A DNA stretch of 64,000 nt from assembly GCA_036571765.1 (NCBI GenBank), contig BROE01000007.1:6054829-6118828 (forward strand), read 5' to 3'. The stretch is from Plecoglossus altivelis. Its lineage: Eukaryota > Chordata > Actinopteri > Osmeriformes > Plecoglossidae. The notes under the pieces were generated by a model that was not told the DNA's origin, did not search any database, and saw only the letters and a list, made by a program, of their open reading frames with translations. A program made the position numbers and the translations under genes. Positions 12,181-23,335 of this stretch are shown in pieces (positions within the stretch are counted from its first letter, which is position 1; every line of letters begins with the position of its first letter).

Positions 12181-12868
12181 GACGCCAAACCTCCTCCTCC
12201 TCTCCCTCTCTCCTCTCCCCTTCTCTCCCTCTTCATCTCTCTCTCCCTTTCTCTCCCTCTCGCCTCTTCCCTTCTCTCCCTATCCCTCTCTCCTCTCCCC
12301 TTCTCACCGTTTCTCTCCCTCTTTCCTCCCCCTTTCTCTCCCTCTTCATCTCTCTCTCCCTTTCTCTTCTGCTCCTGTTGGAGCTTTGAAAAAATATCCT
12401 TCTAAGTGATTTTACATAACGTCGACATGTGTGTGTGTGTGTGTCTGAAGTTGCAGTTGCTCAGACTAAATTAAAAAACGTAATTCGCAGCTCCTTCCTA
12501 CCCCCTCACCGCTTCCTCCTAACTGAAGACGCAGTCACGTGACTGCCTTGAGAGATCAAGAGTTGCTCACCAATCCTTGAGGTGGGGTGTGTGTGAGGGG
12601 GTGTTTGTGACAAGAGTTGGGGGGGGGTAGGTTGTATTACATTGGTCACATTGAGTTATTGAGACATCAGCTCCAGCGAGGGACAGCGTAGGGTTAGGGT
12701 TAGGGCTGGGGCTCTGGGGCGACCGGGGGTGAGAGAGAAGTGACCTGAACACAGCTGGACAGACAGCAAAGAGGGAGTCTGACGGTTCGGAAAAGGATGG
12801 GAATCGTGGAGAAATACATTATTAATGAGGGCTCAGAGACTCAGGCCTTAGCGCCGATGTAGCGTGAC

Positions 12869-12870
<2 letters not shown>
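12181..12870. other. Pyrimidine tract then mixed intergenic
   Basis: CTCCCTCT-rich 12183-12370, GT at 12427-12444 and a short telomere-like GGGTTAGGGTTAGGG at 12691-12705. No gene. Confidence 0.6.

Positions 12871-12920
<50 letters not shown>
12871..12920. repeat. (TG)25 microsatellite
   Basis: Pure TG run of about 50 bp. Confidence 0.98.
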
Positions 12921-12924
<4 letters not shown>

Positions 12925-13254
12925 GACTGTCCTGTGGTCATGCATGTTTGTCAGAGTGAGTTTCAATGACACGTCAGTGACAGACTGGAACCCAGTGTGA
13001 CTCACCCCCTCCCTCCCCCCTTCCACTATCTCAGCCAGCTTCTACTGTAAACATTAACCTGGGAACTACCCACCTATGGCTGGCATGGACACACTCCCAC
13101 AACTCTCTCACACACACACATCCTCATACACACACCTGTCACTTTCCATTCGTCACAAAGCAACAGGAAGTAGCAGAGGGCAGAGTGGGAGGGGTGGCTA
13201 GTGCCAGTCTGTCTGCTGGCATCCTGCTAATGGGTCTATTAGATGACTGCATGG
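12921..13254. other. Intergenic, no gene seen
   Basis: Mixed sequence with a C-rich word at 13004-13021 and CA near 13108-13135. Confidence 0.6.
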
Positions 13255-13780
13255 GGACATGGGGAGAGAAGGAGGATGGGAGTGGAGAAGGTGAAAAAGA
13301 GGGTGGGAAACGAGGAGGGCAAGATGATGGAGGAGTGGGAGAGATGGAGGAGAGAGAAAGATGAAAGAGAGGGAGAGATGGAGGAGAGAGGGAGATGGAG
13401 GACCGAGAGAGATGAAAGAGAGGGAGAGATGGAGGAGAGAGAGAGATAAAGGAGAGGGGGAGATGGAGGAGAGAGGGAGATGGAGGAGCAAGAGAGATGA
13501 AAGAGAGGGAGAGATGGAGGAGAAAGATGAAGGAGAGCGAGAGAGATGGAGAAGGATAGATGGAGAGAGGGAGAGATGGGGAGAGATAGAGGAGAGGGAG
13601 GAGAGGGAAAGGGAAGGAGGTTGAGGGAGAGGTGGAGGAAAGGGAGTGAGGGTTGGTAGGAGGAGGAGAAGGTGGAGTAAAAGGCGAGGGAAGAAGATCA
13701 GGATGAGTGAGACATGGAGAGAGATGGTGGGGAGGGAAGGAGGAGGAGAGAGAAGGAGGAGGATAGGACGGAGTAGAGGA
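13255..13780. repeat. Purine-rich GAGAGATGGAG minisatellite
   Basis: Imperfect repeats of GAGGGAGAGATGGAGGAGAG, regular from about 13330 to 13560 and looser beyond. They produce a long Leu/Ser/Pro-rich antisense frame and Glu/Arg-rich sense frames that are not genes. Confidence 0.93.
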
Positions 13781-14608
13781 CTAACCCAACTGGAGGTGTT
13801 GATGCATGAGGCAGCCTGGGCCAAGGTGTCTTACTGTGGCAACACTGAATCACAGTTCAGCCTGTGATCAAGTCCTTCAGCTGCTGATAGCTTTATGTGT
13901 GGGTGTGCTCAAGAAACTGAACGTTGGGAGTCAACGTGTCTGTGCTTGCTCGTTTGTGTGTCTGTGTGCGTGTCGGAGAGCGTGTGTGCATATGTGCTTG
14001 TGTGTGTCCAAGTTTCAGACTGGAAGAGTGTGTGTGTGTGTATGTGTGTGTGGTACCTATGTTCAGCAGTGTTCCACTGGACAGTGCCAGTCTTCCAGTC
14101 CCATGCTGGAGTCTGTTAGACCGGGATCCTTAAGCACCGTAAATCACCCCAGCTGGGCCTCAATCAAGGACTAGAACGTTCTCTCCATACCTCCTACCTC
14201 CCAGTGTTCCCGTGGTCTGTGTGTTCATTTCATTAAGGTTGTTGTTGACTTTGAGTCACACGGTGTTCCTTGAGGCCTGTGAGGTTGTCCTGGTCACCTG
14301 TCAGTCCTCGGCGTGTGTGTGTGTGTGTGTGTGTGGAGGGAAGGGGGGGCAGGAGCGGCATACACGCCAATGGAAAAACCCCTCACTGTTCACTCTTTCC
14401 CATCACCTAAAGCTCACGTTTTCACACCCCTGTCTGGCGTTTAAGTGAGGAAAACCCTGTGTTGGTGTGTGTGTGAGTGTGCGTGTGCGTCTGTGTGCAT
14501 GTACACCCTCACACAACCTTGCACCTCGTGACTTGGTCATTTCTAGCTGTCACAAGGAGAACCCATGGCAGTCATAGTCTGGCTGCCCACTCCTACACAC
14601 ACACACAT

Positions 14609-14671
<63 letters not shown>

Positions 14672-15035
14672 TGCACACATCAACCTTTCCTATTATTTTA
14701 GGCTATTTCTAAAATGAGGCTTAGAGCTGAACACAGTTCTCCAACTCAAACAGTAGAGTCTTAGACACCTTCTACCAGTTCAACCAGTAGTCACACTCCC
14801 TGGAGCATGTCTCTTACTTCCTCTATATCCCTCCCCCTCTCTCTGCCTCGTTCTGGGTGTCTAAGTTGACCAGAATCCCTTATAGGCCCAGGAAATACAG
14901 CTTTCCTCTGTGTATGTGTGTGCTGTTCCTGTGCACATGCCTTAGAAGCAAGCCTTGTGTTATCTCATTCATTTGGCTTTTCTGGTCAGCAGCTCAGAAA
15001 CTGACAATCTCAAAAAGGTGTGAGAAAGCATGTTT
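13781..15035. other. Intergenic with GT and CA arrays
   Basis: GT-rich 13940-14055, GT 14311-14335, GT 14464-14505 and a long CA array 14595-14676. Complex parts show no gene. Confidence 0.65.
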
Positions 15036-15570
15036 GTAAGACTGTGTGTGAGGCTGTGAGTGAGGCTGTGAGTGAGGGTGTGTGTGAGGCTGCGAGTGAG
15101 GGTGTGTGTGAGGCTGCGAGTGAGGGTGTGTGTGTATTTGAGGATGTGTGTGAGGCTGTGAGTGAACGTGTGTGTGAGGCTGTGAGTGAAGGTGAGGCTC
15201 TGAGTGAGGGTATGTGTGAGGCTGTGAGTGAGGGTGAGGCAGTGAGTGAGAGTGAGGCAGTGAGTGAGGGTGAGGTAGTGAGTGAGAGTGAGGCAGTGAG
15301 TGAGAGTGAGGCAGTGAGTGAGAGTGAGGCAGTGAGCGAGGGTGAGGCAGTGAGTGAGGATGAGGCAGTGAGTGAGGCAGTGAGCGAGGGTGAGGCAGTG
15401 AGTGAGGATGAGGCAGTGAGTGAGGCAGTGAGCGAGAGTGAGGCAGTGAGTGAGGATGAGGCAGTGGGTGAGGCAGTGAGATAGAGTGAGGCAGTGAGTG
15501 AGGGTGAGGCAGTGAGTGAGGGTGAGGCAGTTAGAGAGAGTGAGGCAGTGAGTGAGAGTGAGGCAGTGAG
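15036..15570. repeat. 18-bp minisatellite (GTGAGGCAGTGAGTGAGA)
   Basis: About 30 units. Since 18 is a multiple of 3, it keeps a 154-codon sense frame (SEAVSE repeats) and a 219-codon antisense frame (SLTASL repeats) open. I regard both as repeat artefacts: no flanking non-repeat coding sequence and no recognised family. Confidence 0.93.
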
Positions 15571-15994
15571 TAAGGGTGTTTGTGGATTAGGAAATCGAGC
15601 TCTCAGCTCCAGGAGTATGAGTTGGAGGGTTGAGGCAGAGACAAGCTTGTGTTTGTAGATTCCGGCCAAAGACGCACCTGGTTTTACTTATCGGAGGACA
15701 GTAGAACACAAGATCATTCTGAACAATACAATTCTTAGGACATGACAGGCAACTAAATAGTGAATTTACATTCTTTTGTTTATTATAAGGGTCATAAATA
15801 AGACCTAGAATGGAATCCTGCTCTTGGATCTGTTCTATTGTACTCCTACACCACTGGCTGGCATGTGTGCATATGTATGTACATGTGTATATGCGAGTGC
15901 CTGGATGTGTGTCTGCAGATCTCTGTGTGTTTGTTTGTAGCTGGATGTGTGATGTGTGTGTGTGGTTGGTTGTGGCTGTGTGTCTGTCTGCATC
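15571..15994. other. Intergenic, GT stretch
   Basis: Complex AT-balanced 15600-15830, then GT-rich 15865-15985 abutting the SINE. Confidence 0.6.
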
Positions 15995-16100
15995 CAGGGA
16001 GGGTGTAGCTCAGTGGTGAGAGGATCTGATGGCTCAAGAGGTTCCTGGTTCAAATCCTGTGCTGTTCCTGGCTTATAATAAAAGCATCTGCGAAATGAAT
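15995..16100 (+). mobile_element. tRNA-derived SINE (fish type)
   Basis: A tRNA-like head with Pol III boxes: A box TAGCTCAGTGG (16006-16016) and B box GGTTCAAATCC (16047-16057), 30 bp apart. It is followed by a short body and a 3' tail AAAGCATCTGCGAAATGAAT (16081-16100) of the type shared with L2/CR1-like LINEs in fish V-SINE-like families. At about 105 bp it is compact, and no clear target-site duplication is visible. It is the only mobile element I can name in the window. Confidence 0.75.
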
Positions 16101-16406
16101 CTGTTCTTATTATGATTCCATGATGTGTGTGTGTGTGTAACAGGTGGTGACAGGGGTCTGGGAGCTGTGACGCGCAGGGCTGTCGCTTGAGGGAGGAGCA
16201 AACAGACCCATGGCGTCACAAAGAGATGCAAGGGAGACGTGTGTGTGTGTGGGTGTGTTAGAGAGAGAGAGAGAGAGAGAGAGAGTGTGTGTGTGTAAGA
16301 GTCCCAGGTGGTGCCCAGTCCCATGTCTCTCCCAAGGTGGTCCTCTGTGTGGAGCCGAATATAATCCTACATTAATCAGGCACTGACAAACACACAGACA
16401 CACTTG

Positions 16407-16440
<34 letters not shown>

Positions 16441-17940
16441 TTTATCACATGAGAGGCACACGCCTTGCTAAAACCCAGAATCTGCCCTCCACACAAATAC
16501 TCAAAGCCAGTATTGTGGTGTGTGTCTGTGTGTTGAGTGTGCACATTTCAACCAATACCATTCAGCTTCTGCTCTCTTATCTAAAACCACATTCGTACAC
16601 ACACATGCACACACAACATCTGGAAATCACACATTCCATGCCAAACATGCTCATGTATTGAAGAAGAATGCGTGCTATAGTTCTAGCTTTAGTGTGTGTG
16701 TATGTTCAGATGAGACCCAGCTCTTTGTGTCCTTCCAGCCCAATGTAAGATGCTGCTTCTGGGATCTCCGCTCTCCTCTCTCCCCCTGCCCGTAGGCCAT
16801 GAACACCCCCACCCACACGCACACACACACACACACACGTACAAACACATACACACACGTACGTACACACCGGCCAGCTGTTCCCCTGCTCTCACACTCT
16901 CACACTTTTGCTCTCCCACTCTCCAAGTGAAATATTGTGACTGCAGGTCATGTGTGGTGCTTGCTGTGTTCTGGAAGCTTCCTGATCTTCCCTGTGCTCC
17001 AGCTCAGTGTTGTCCCTGCAGGTCGGTTGACTGGCTGTGCGGAGAGAGCAGCCCAAGGCCGCAGCTCCATACAGTGTAGCGTTACGTTTATTAGGCCCAG
17101 ATATCTTTGATATGGACGGGCCTGACATGGGCTGAGTCTCTAGTCAAGAAACAGGATCTGGCTGTTACACAGACTAGGCTGTCTCCCTCTGAGATACAGA
17201 TGTCCTAAGCATCACATCACACTATCCATGCACACACACACACACACACACGTACAGCCCACGCAGAGGAAGAGACTCGGATTGTGTGGATATGCATAAC
17301 GTTAGTGTGTGTGTGTGTCAGTCCATTCAGACCTGTCAGTCCCCCTCAGGGCAGTTTGATTGACAGCTTAGATGGAGGATTCCTAGCTGTATGTTCCAAG
17401 CAGTGTAATCCTGTTACATGCTTCGTGCCTCCCACACTCTACTTCCTCTATTTCCACATCTGTGGATGTGTGTTTGTATGTGTGTGTATCTCAGTAGATG
17501 TTTGTTTATGGTGAGAGTGTGTGCACATTTGTGTGTAAATGTATATGTTTATCCTGTGCGGGCAAATCTAGTGCGCTTGTGTGTTTGAGTATGTGTGGAT
17601 ATATGTGAGTGTGTGTATTGTGTGTGTGTTTCCTGTGTGTTTATTGTATCGGGTGTGCGTGTGTATGGTGTGTGTATATGTTTCCACAGGCTGTGCCTGC
17701 AGGAATCCTGGCTGCTGGTGGAGGGATATTAGTGTGGCCGCCAGGCCTCTCTCCCCTCTTAGCTTCCATCTGGTGTCGCATTAAATATTACACTTTTTAA
17801 TTTGATTCAATTCCCAACGACAAACACTTAGGATTGGATCCAGATGCAGTACAACTAGCTTGCTCCACTCCAGACCCAGAGACAGGCCCAGATCAGAATC
17901 CAGACCAGGACCCAGACCAGGACGCCAGCGCTAGGTGGAC
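16101..17940. other. Intergenic with CA/GT arrays
   Basis: GT 16122-16139, GA then GT 16258-16297, CA 16406-16435, CA 16818-16862, CA 17232-17252 and GT-rich 17465-17690. Complex stretches between them (16870-17220, 17690-17900) hold no recognisable gene. Confidence 0.6.
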
Positions 17941-18000
17941 CCAGGCCCCCATCCAGGCCCCCATCCAGGCCCCCATCCAGGCCCCCATCCAGGCCCCCAT
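17941..18000. repeat. 12-bp minisatellite, five perfect units
   Basis: CCAGGCCCCCAT repeated five times without change, with degenerate CCAGACCCAGA-type units to the left (17874-17935) suggesting the source of expansion. Confidence 0.97.
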
Positions 18001-18479
18001 CCAGGCCCAGCCGCAGGCTGAGACCTAGACCCAGACCCTGGCCCTTGTCTGGGGTGTGGCTCTGGGAGGTAAACTGGGCCACATGGAGTAAGGAAATTGG
18101 GCCACAAGTAGAATTGGAAAACAGAATGTTGTTGTGAGAGTTTCAGGGAGTGCAGCCAGTGATTGAGGGCTTGTGAAAACGGGCTTTGAGAGTCAGCCCA
18201 GGGGAGCAGGATGCAGGGGATGACATCTCCACAGTGTTAAAACCTCATCTTCCAACCGCAACCTTTACTCCTTCGTAAATTCTCCTCACCGCCCCTCTGT
18301 GCTTAAGGGACGAGAGACAACAGCGTTGAGTTCAGACCAGACTGGACAAACAAACGTACCTAACAACTCTTAGAGGACCTTAACTAACCCCCCCCCTCAC
18401 ATCACCCTTCCACCTGCCTCTATCAAACAGAACTGGGGCCCATTGCACTGTGGCTTACATTACATCAGATTCAATTAGA
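18001..18479. other. Intergenic, no gene seen
   Basis: Complex sequence with a C8 run near 18390 and short TTACATCAGATTA-type direct repeats at 18455-18500. Confidence 0.55.
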
Positions 18480-18960
18480 TTACATCAGATTAGATTAGAG
18501 GTGGAGCTCACTCCATTCCCTGAGAGGACGAGGAACCTGGTTCTCCTACAGGCATCAGACACCTGACGAAACAAGAACATGTCGTTAATAAGTAGAGTAA
18601 AAAAATGATCATCAGAAACCACAACAAAAAAAACGTAACAAACTGGCTTCATTTGACTCTGCTGGATTTGACTTTTCTTGCAATCCAGAAGGGAAGAAAT
18701 CATGCTCATTTGTTGAAATTACCCCACAAATGATATCGATATGTTATCATTGACATACTGATTTATTGGTGTGAAAAATCTGATGTCACATGATTCCTGG
18801 TTCCCTTAAGATGGCCCCTAAAACATTCACAACTGGCTTTATATTTCTGATGTCCATGTTGCAGGTTTGAACGGCGTACGAGTGTAGCATGATCCTGACG
18901 TTCATGTGTTCTCTATGTGTTTGTTTTTTCTGGTTGCTAAGTGCGTTTCTAAGGAAGTTG
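18480..18960. promoter_or_regulatory. Candidate conserved non-coding element
   Basis: Repeat-free AT-balanced block with AAACCACAACAAAAAAAACG (RUNX-type AACCACA core), TCATTTGTTGAAATTACC and GATATCGATATGTTATC. It is flanked by simple repeats on the right. Enhancer role inferred from texture only. Confidence 0.35.
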
Positions 18961-19074
18961 CAGAAAACCGGTGTTACTGACTGCCTTCTTTACTAGTTTT
19001 ATTTGTGTGCGCGTGTGTTTGTGTGTGCACGGTTATGTGTATGCATTGTAATCTGTATGGATGGTTGTGTGGAT

Positions 19075-19120
<46 letters not shown>

Positions 19121-20340
19121 ATGTCTCCTTTGCGTGTCTGCATGTGTGGGTGTGCATGTGTATGTGTGTGTGGTCAGAACGCGAGCCTTGCTGATAAACA
19201 AGAGTGGTTTGGAGGTGGAAGGAGTCCACTTGTGGCTGCTTCATATTATTGACACAATCCTGGCCAAACACTTCTCTCGTCTCTCCAAGGAATCTAATCC
19301 CTTCATCAACATGCAAACCCAGTATGGCCTGTATCCTGCTGCACACAGGACCCCCTATCTACTCAACCCTTTCTCTCTATTTCTCTCTTTCTCCCCTTCT
19401 CTCCCATCCTGTCTCTCCCTCCCTCCCTCCCTCCCTCTCTCCCTCCCTCCCTCCCTCCCTCCCTCTCAGCTGAGAGGGCTACTGATATGGGCTGGGTTGG
19501 AGACATGGGTTTCATAGCATGTCAGTGTGTGATCCCCCCTGCAGAATATTCCGATGGAGGGGTCCCCTGCTGTACGGATCATGCTTCATGCAGGCCTGGG
19601 GGTGTACTGCCGGACCTGTCTGCCCCAGGGGCCTGTCTCTCCATGGGGACGGATCTCCTGATGATGGGCTGGGTGTGGAAGGTGCAGATAAACGAAAGCA
19701 AACGGTTTTAAAGGAAGGTTTGAAGAGAAGTTTGTGTTCTTGTCCCACATGGTCAGGACAGCATGTGGCTTAGTCCCTGCCTCTAGCAACAGCAACTTGG
19801 TTTTTATTTTGCACATTGAGTGACATAATGATTGGTTTAATCACTTTTTATGAGTGTTGATAACATACTTGTGGCGTCCATGCCAGAGTTCAGAAAGTTT
19901 TCCTTGTGGAAAAATTAGTTTTTGTTTACTGGGTATTCATGTGTTAATTATTTTTTGGTTTATTGTGAATGTGTGCATGTGTGTGTGTGTGTGTGTCTTT
20001 TGTTCCCATACAAGTTGTGGTGTCTGGTGGAGTGGTGTGTTTTCATGATTATATTTGTTTCTCCAAAGTGTGTGTGTGTGTGTTTGTGCGCGTGTGTGCA
20101 TATTTGCTTTTGTCTGTGTTTGTGTGAGTGTGTGTATGCATGCACGTGTGCATACGCACGCGTTTGTGTGCACACATGTGTTGTGTGCACGTATGTGTGT
20201 GTGTGTGTGTGCGTGTGCATATGTGTGTGTGCGTGCGTGTGTGTTGAGTGCGGGGGAGCAGCATGTGGTAGTAGGTTTAGAGAGGCTCCTTCCCAGAAAG
20301 ATGATTCCCCAGAGTCTCCAGATGTGAGGAGCACTGACTA

Positions 20341-20342
<2 letters not shown>
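18961..20342. other. Intergenic with GT, CCCT and GT/CG stretches
   Basis: (GT)20 at 19079-19119, pyrimidine/CCCT repeat 19375-19466, GT-rich 19972-20000 and 20071-20254. Bases 19780-19970 are complex and T-rich. No gene. Confidence 0.6.

Positions 20343-20395
<53 letters not shown>
20343..20395. repeat. (CA)26 microsatellite
   Basis: Pure CA run of about 52 bp followed by a short CT run. Confidence 0.98.
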
Positions 20396-20398
<3 letters not shown>

Positions 20399-21069
20399 CT
20401 CCCTGGGAGAGCATCTTCTACCTCGAGGTGCTACACAGTACTAGATAGCAGAATCCAGAACCCTTCAGTCTCCTTCTCTCTAACTGCTGCTGTACACTTC
20501 ATATAATACTAGTTTGATACGTCCACATCGAAATGTTCTCAGATATTGACGCAGTGTGAAGTATTGTGGTAAACCATACAAGATGAATTGAGAGAAACGC
20601 GTCAAAGAGAAAATAATGTGGTCTGTGTGCATCCACGCAAGGACTAGACACACTTGGCGTTGGTACAAACGACAAAAAACACTTTATTTTAATGAGCAGA
20701 GTTCTGTACCAGCCCTGTGTCTCCCAGGCGCTAACACACAGGCGCTAACACTCTGGCACAGAGTGAATGGTGATTATACTGTGACTATGGGGATGTTAGC
20801 GAGGATGCTAATAACGTTTTTGCAGTAGGTAGAGAGTTTTAACAGAGCTGTGGGGATCTCAAGTTTTCTCTTTCTCTCTACCTCTCTCTTTCCCCTTCCT
20901 CTAAAACTCAATAGGCAACTCTTACCCACTGTTACCCATGCACTGTGGACACCATTATAGAGTTAAGTGTGTGTTGTGCCATGTGTTTTGCTGGGCACTG
21001 TGTAGTCTTTGCCAGGCCAATGTGCTGTTGGCTGAGCTGGGCAGCTCTCCGAAGTGGGTTTGCGCTGGA
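20396..21069. other. Intergenic, no gene seen
   Basis: Complex sequence with a short duplicated word (AGGCGCTAACAC at 20727 and 20741). No coding signature recognised. Confidence 0.55.
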
Positions 21070-21375
21070 AGTTAGGCTGGAGCTGGGGCTAGGGCTGGGG
21101 CTGGGGCTGGAACTGAGGCTGGGGCTGGGGTTGGAGCTGTGGCTGGTGCTGGAGCTGTGACTGGAGCTGAAGCTGGAGATGAGGCTGGGGCTGTGACTGG
21201 GGTTGGAGCTAGGGCTGGGGCTGGGACTGGAGCTGAGGCTGGAGCTGGAGCTGAGGCTGGAGCTGGGGTTGGGGCTGGAGCTGAGGTTGGGGCTGGGGCT
21301 TGGGTTTGGAGCTGGGCCTGGGGTTGGGTTGGGGCTAAGGCTGGGGCTGGGGCTGGGGCTGGGCTGAGGCTGGGG
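21070..21375. repeat. GGGGCT/GGAGCT hexamer array
   Basis: About 50 hexamer units (GGGGCT, GGAGCT, GAGGCT). It opens Gly/Ala-rich sense and Pro/Ser-rich antisense frames. The G-rich strand could form quadruplexes. Confidence 0.95.
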
Positions 21376-22984
21376 CTGATGTTGCACTGGTTTTCTGGGT
21401 CTGTAGATCTGGGCACGTTTAGCTCATAGAAAACGAGAGAGAGAGGAAGAGAGAGAGAGAAAGAGAGTAATAAAGATAATAATTTAAATGAATGTTAAAT
21501 GTGTGTGTGTTCATGTGTGCAGTTTCGCTTAATGCACCTAAAACTGCCCTGTAAATCCAGGAGCCAAGCCCAGTATTGTGAACTGATGTAGTAGGAAGTA
21601 CAGTAGTGTAGACCTGGCTGTCTTACATGACTGCTTCACTACAGGAAGTGATGCGGTTTGGGGGCCAGGGTATGATTGGAGCTGGGCTGGGAATTGGTTC
21701 TGGTTAGGGTCTACTGCAGCCACGGGCTGGCTTTTCTGTGAAGGTAGTTAGTTACTGCTTGGAATGAAGAAGCCAGAGAGGACACTGTATACCCATAGGA
21801 GACAGCAAAGGCTAATCTGATTTGATCCTGTCTGTCCTGTATTATCATGCTTTTTTTTCTGAATTATTCAGCGTGCGTTGGAAATGTATAAATACTTGTA
21901 TATATACACACATTTTTCCCTGTTACAGTTTTCCTATCATTGGATGCGTGTTTCTACATTGGGTTTCCATGTTTCTTCCAAACAGTTTTTCCATGTGATG
22001 TTTCTGCCTTCTGTTTATATGTTCCAATGCTCTGTTTGGAGCTATCACTGGGGATGTTACCTAACTCCTTACCACACCCCCGGTCCCTGTCCCGAATGCA
22101 GCCGTGTCCTGGAGGGTTCTCCAGCCCTGTCCCGGTGCTTGGCTGTGGCCATGGCTCTGCTGTCTCTCTGGCTCAGCAGTGATTGGAGCTTGGCTACAGC
22201 TGAGAGGATCTGGTCTTCACGCTGGCGGCCATGACTGGTCTCTGCATCTGCTTCTTCAGCCAATAGCATCCATACTGATTATATTGATAGTGTGACCAGA
22301 GGGAGTCTTCTAGTCTCTGGTTATTTATCACTGCGAGGCTTGCATGAAGATTCTTCTGTTCATTGTTTTGCTCTTGCTGGGTTCAGAGCGTGGTCAGCGT
22401 CAGTCACCCGTCTTTCGATGGAACTTGTTTGTTTGTTCCATTAATAATAGGATTAGAACAGTGGAAAGGGAACTCTGGGTTGGATCCCTGTTGAACCATT
22501 TCGAGTTCTAAACAACACGTTGACAAGGTTCTATATGAAGCGCTTCCCTCTGGCCTCAGGAGAGTTAAACCATGAAACGTGTTCCCCAGTGCTTTTCGAC
22601 AGGAACACATGGCCAGAGATATTGCTGTTGTCAGAGTGGGCAGGAAGGCTGGGGGTGGATAGGCACACAGGTAGCCCTGGGTGATGTATACCTGCAACAT
22701 CAGGAAGTAGAGATCTCACAGAGCCCTCCGGCTCCCTGTCTGTTTCCTCACTGTGACATTTATAGATGTGAGTCTGGCCCCACCTGCTCTCTGGCTCTTT
22801 GCAGCCTCTCACTTAACACTTAAGCTACTCCTTTTTTCTTGTTCTCTCTCTCTTTCTGTCTCCCTGTATTTATCTCTCTCCGTCTCCCCCTTCCATTCCC
22901 CAAGCTCTCGCTCTCCCTCTTTTCTTTAAAGGCCCTGGCCCTAGTCCTGACATCCAGGGTTTACATCTGTTCTCTTTTGCCTCG
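21376..22984. other. Intergenic, mostly complex
   Basis: GA run 21434-21465 and CT-rich 22830-22930. Between them is complex DNA (21480-22820) without a recognised exon. The AT-rich 21840-22000 stretch could be regulatory. Confidence 0.5.
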
Positions 22985-23288
22985 TACAAAGAGGAGGAGG
23001 AGAGGAGGAGGAGAGGAGGAGGAGAGGGGAGGAGGGGAGAGGACAGGACAGGAGGGCTCTGGGCTACAGGTGGTCCACATGTGCTTCTGGATCTAAACTG
23101 CTTAAAGTATAGTAGAGAGAGTGAGATAGAAGGTGGGAGGGAGGACTGGAGGGAGGGAAGAAAGAAAGAAGAAAGGGGAAAGGAAGAAACCTGCTGAAAG
23201 CAGAGCAAGATTCTCGGAGACTCCGAAAGATAAGAAGAAAGAGAGAGACAGAAAAGGAGGATGGGAGGGAGAGAGAGGGAGAGAGAGA

Positions 23289-23331
<43 letters not shown>

Positions 23332-23335
23332 CAGT
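22985..23335. repeat. GGA and GA tracts
   Basis: GAGGAGGAG 22990-23045, then a long purine-rich run ending in (GA)n at 23275-23330. Confidence 0.9.

Noticed and set aside
12691..12705. Telomere-like GGGTTAGGGTTAGGG
   Set aside because: Only about 2.5 units; far too short to be an interstitial telomere.
13198..13824. 208-codon Leu/Ser/Pro-rich minus frame
   Set aside because: Antisense reading of a GAGAGATGGAG tract; low complexity throughout.
15010..15669. 219-codon minus-strand frame
   Set aside because: It is wholly the 18-bp minisatellite read antisense (SLTASL repeats) with no non-repeat coding portion.
16006..16057. Possible tRNA gene
   Set aside because: A and B boxes are present, but the arms do not fold into a full cloverleaf and the LINE-like tail marks a SINE.
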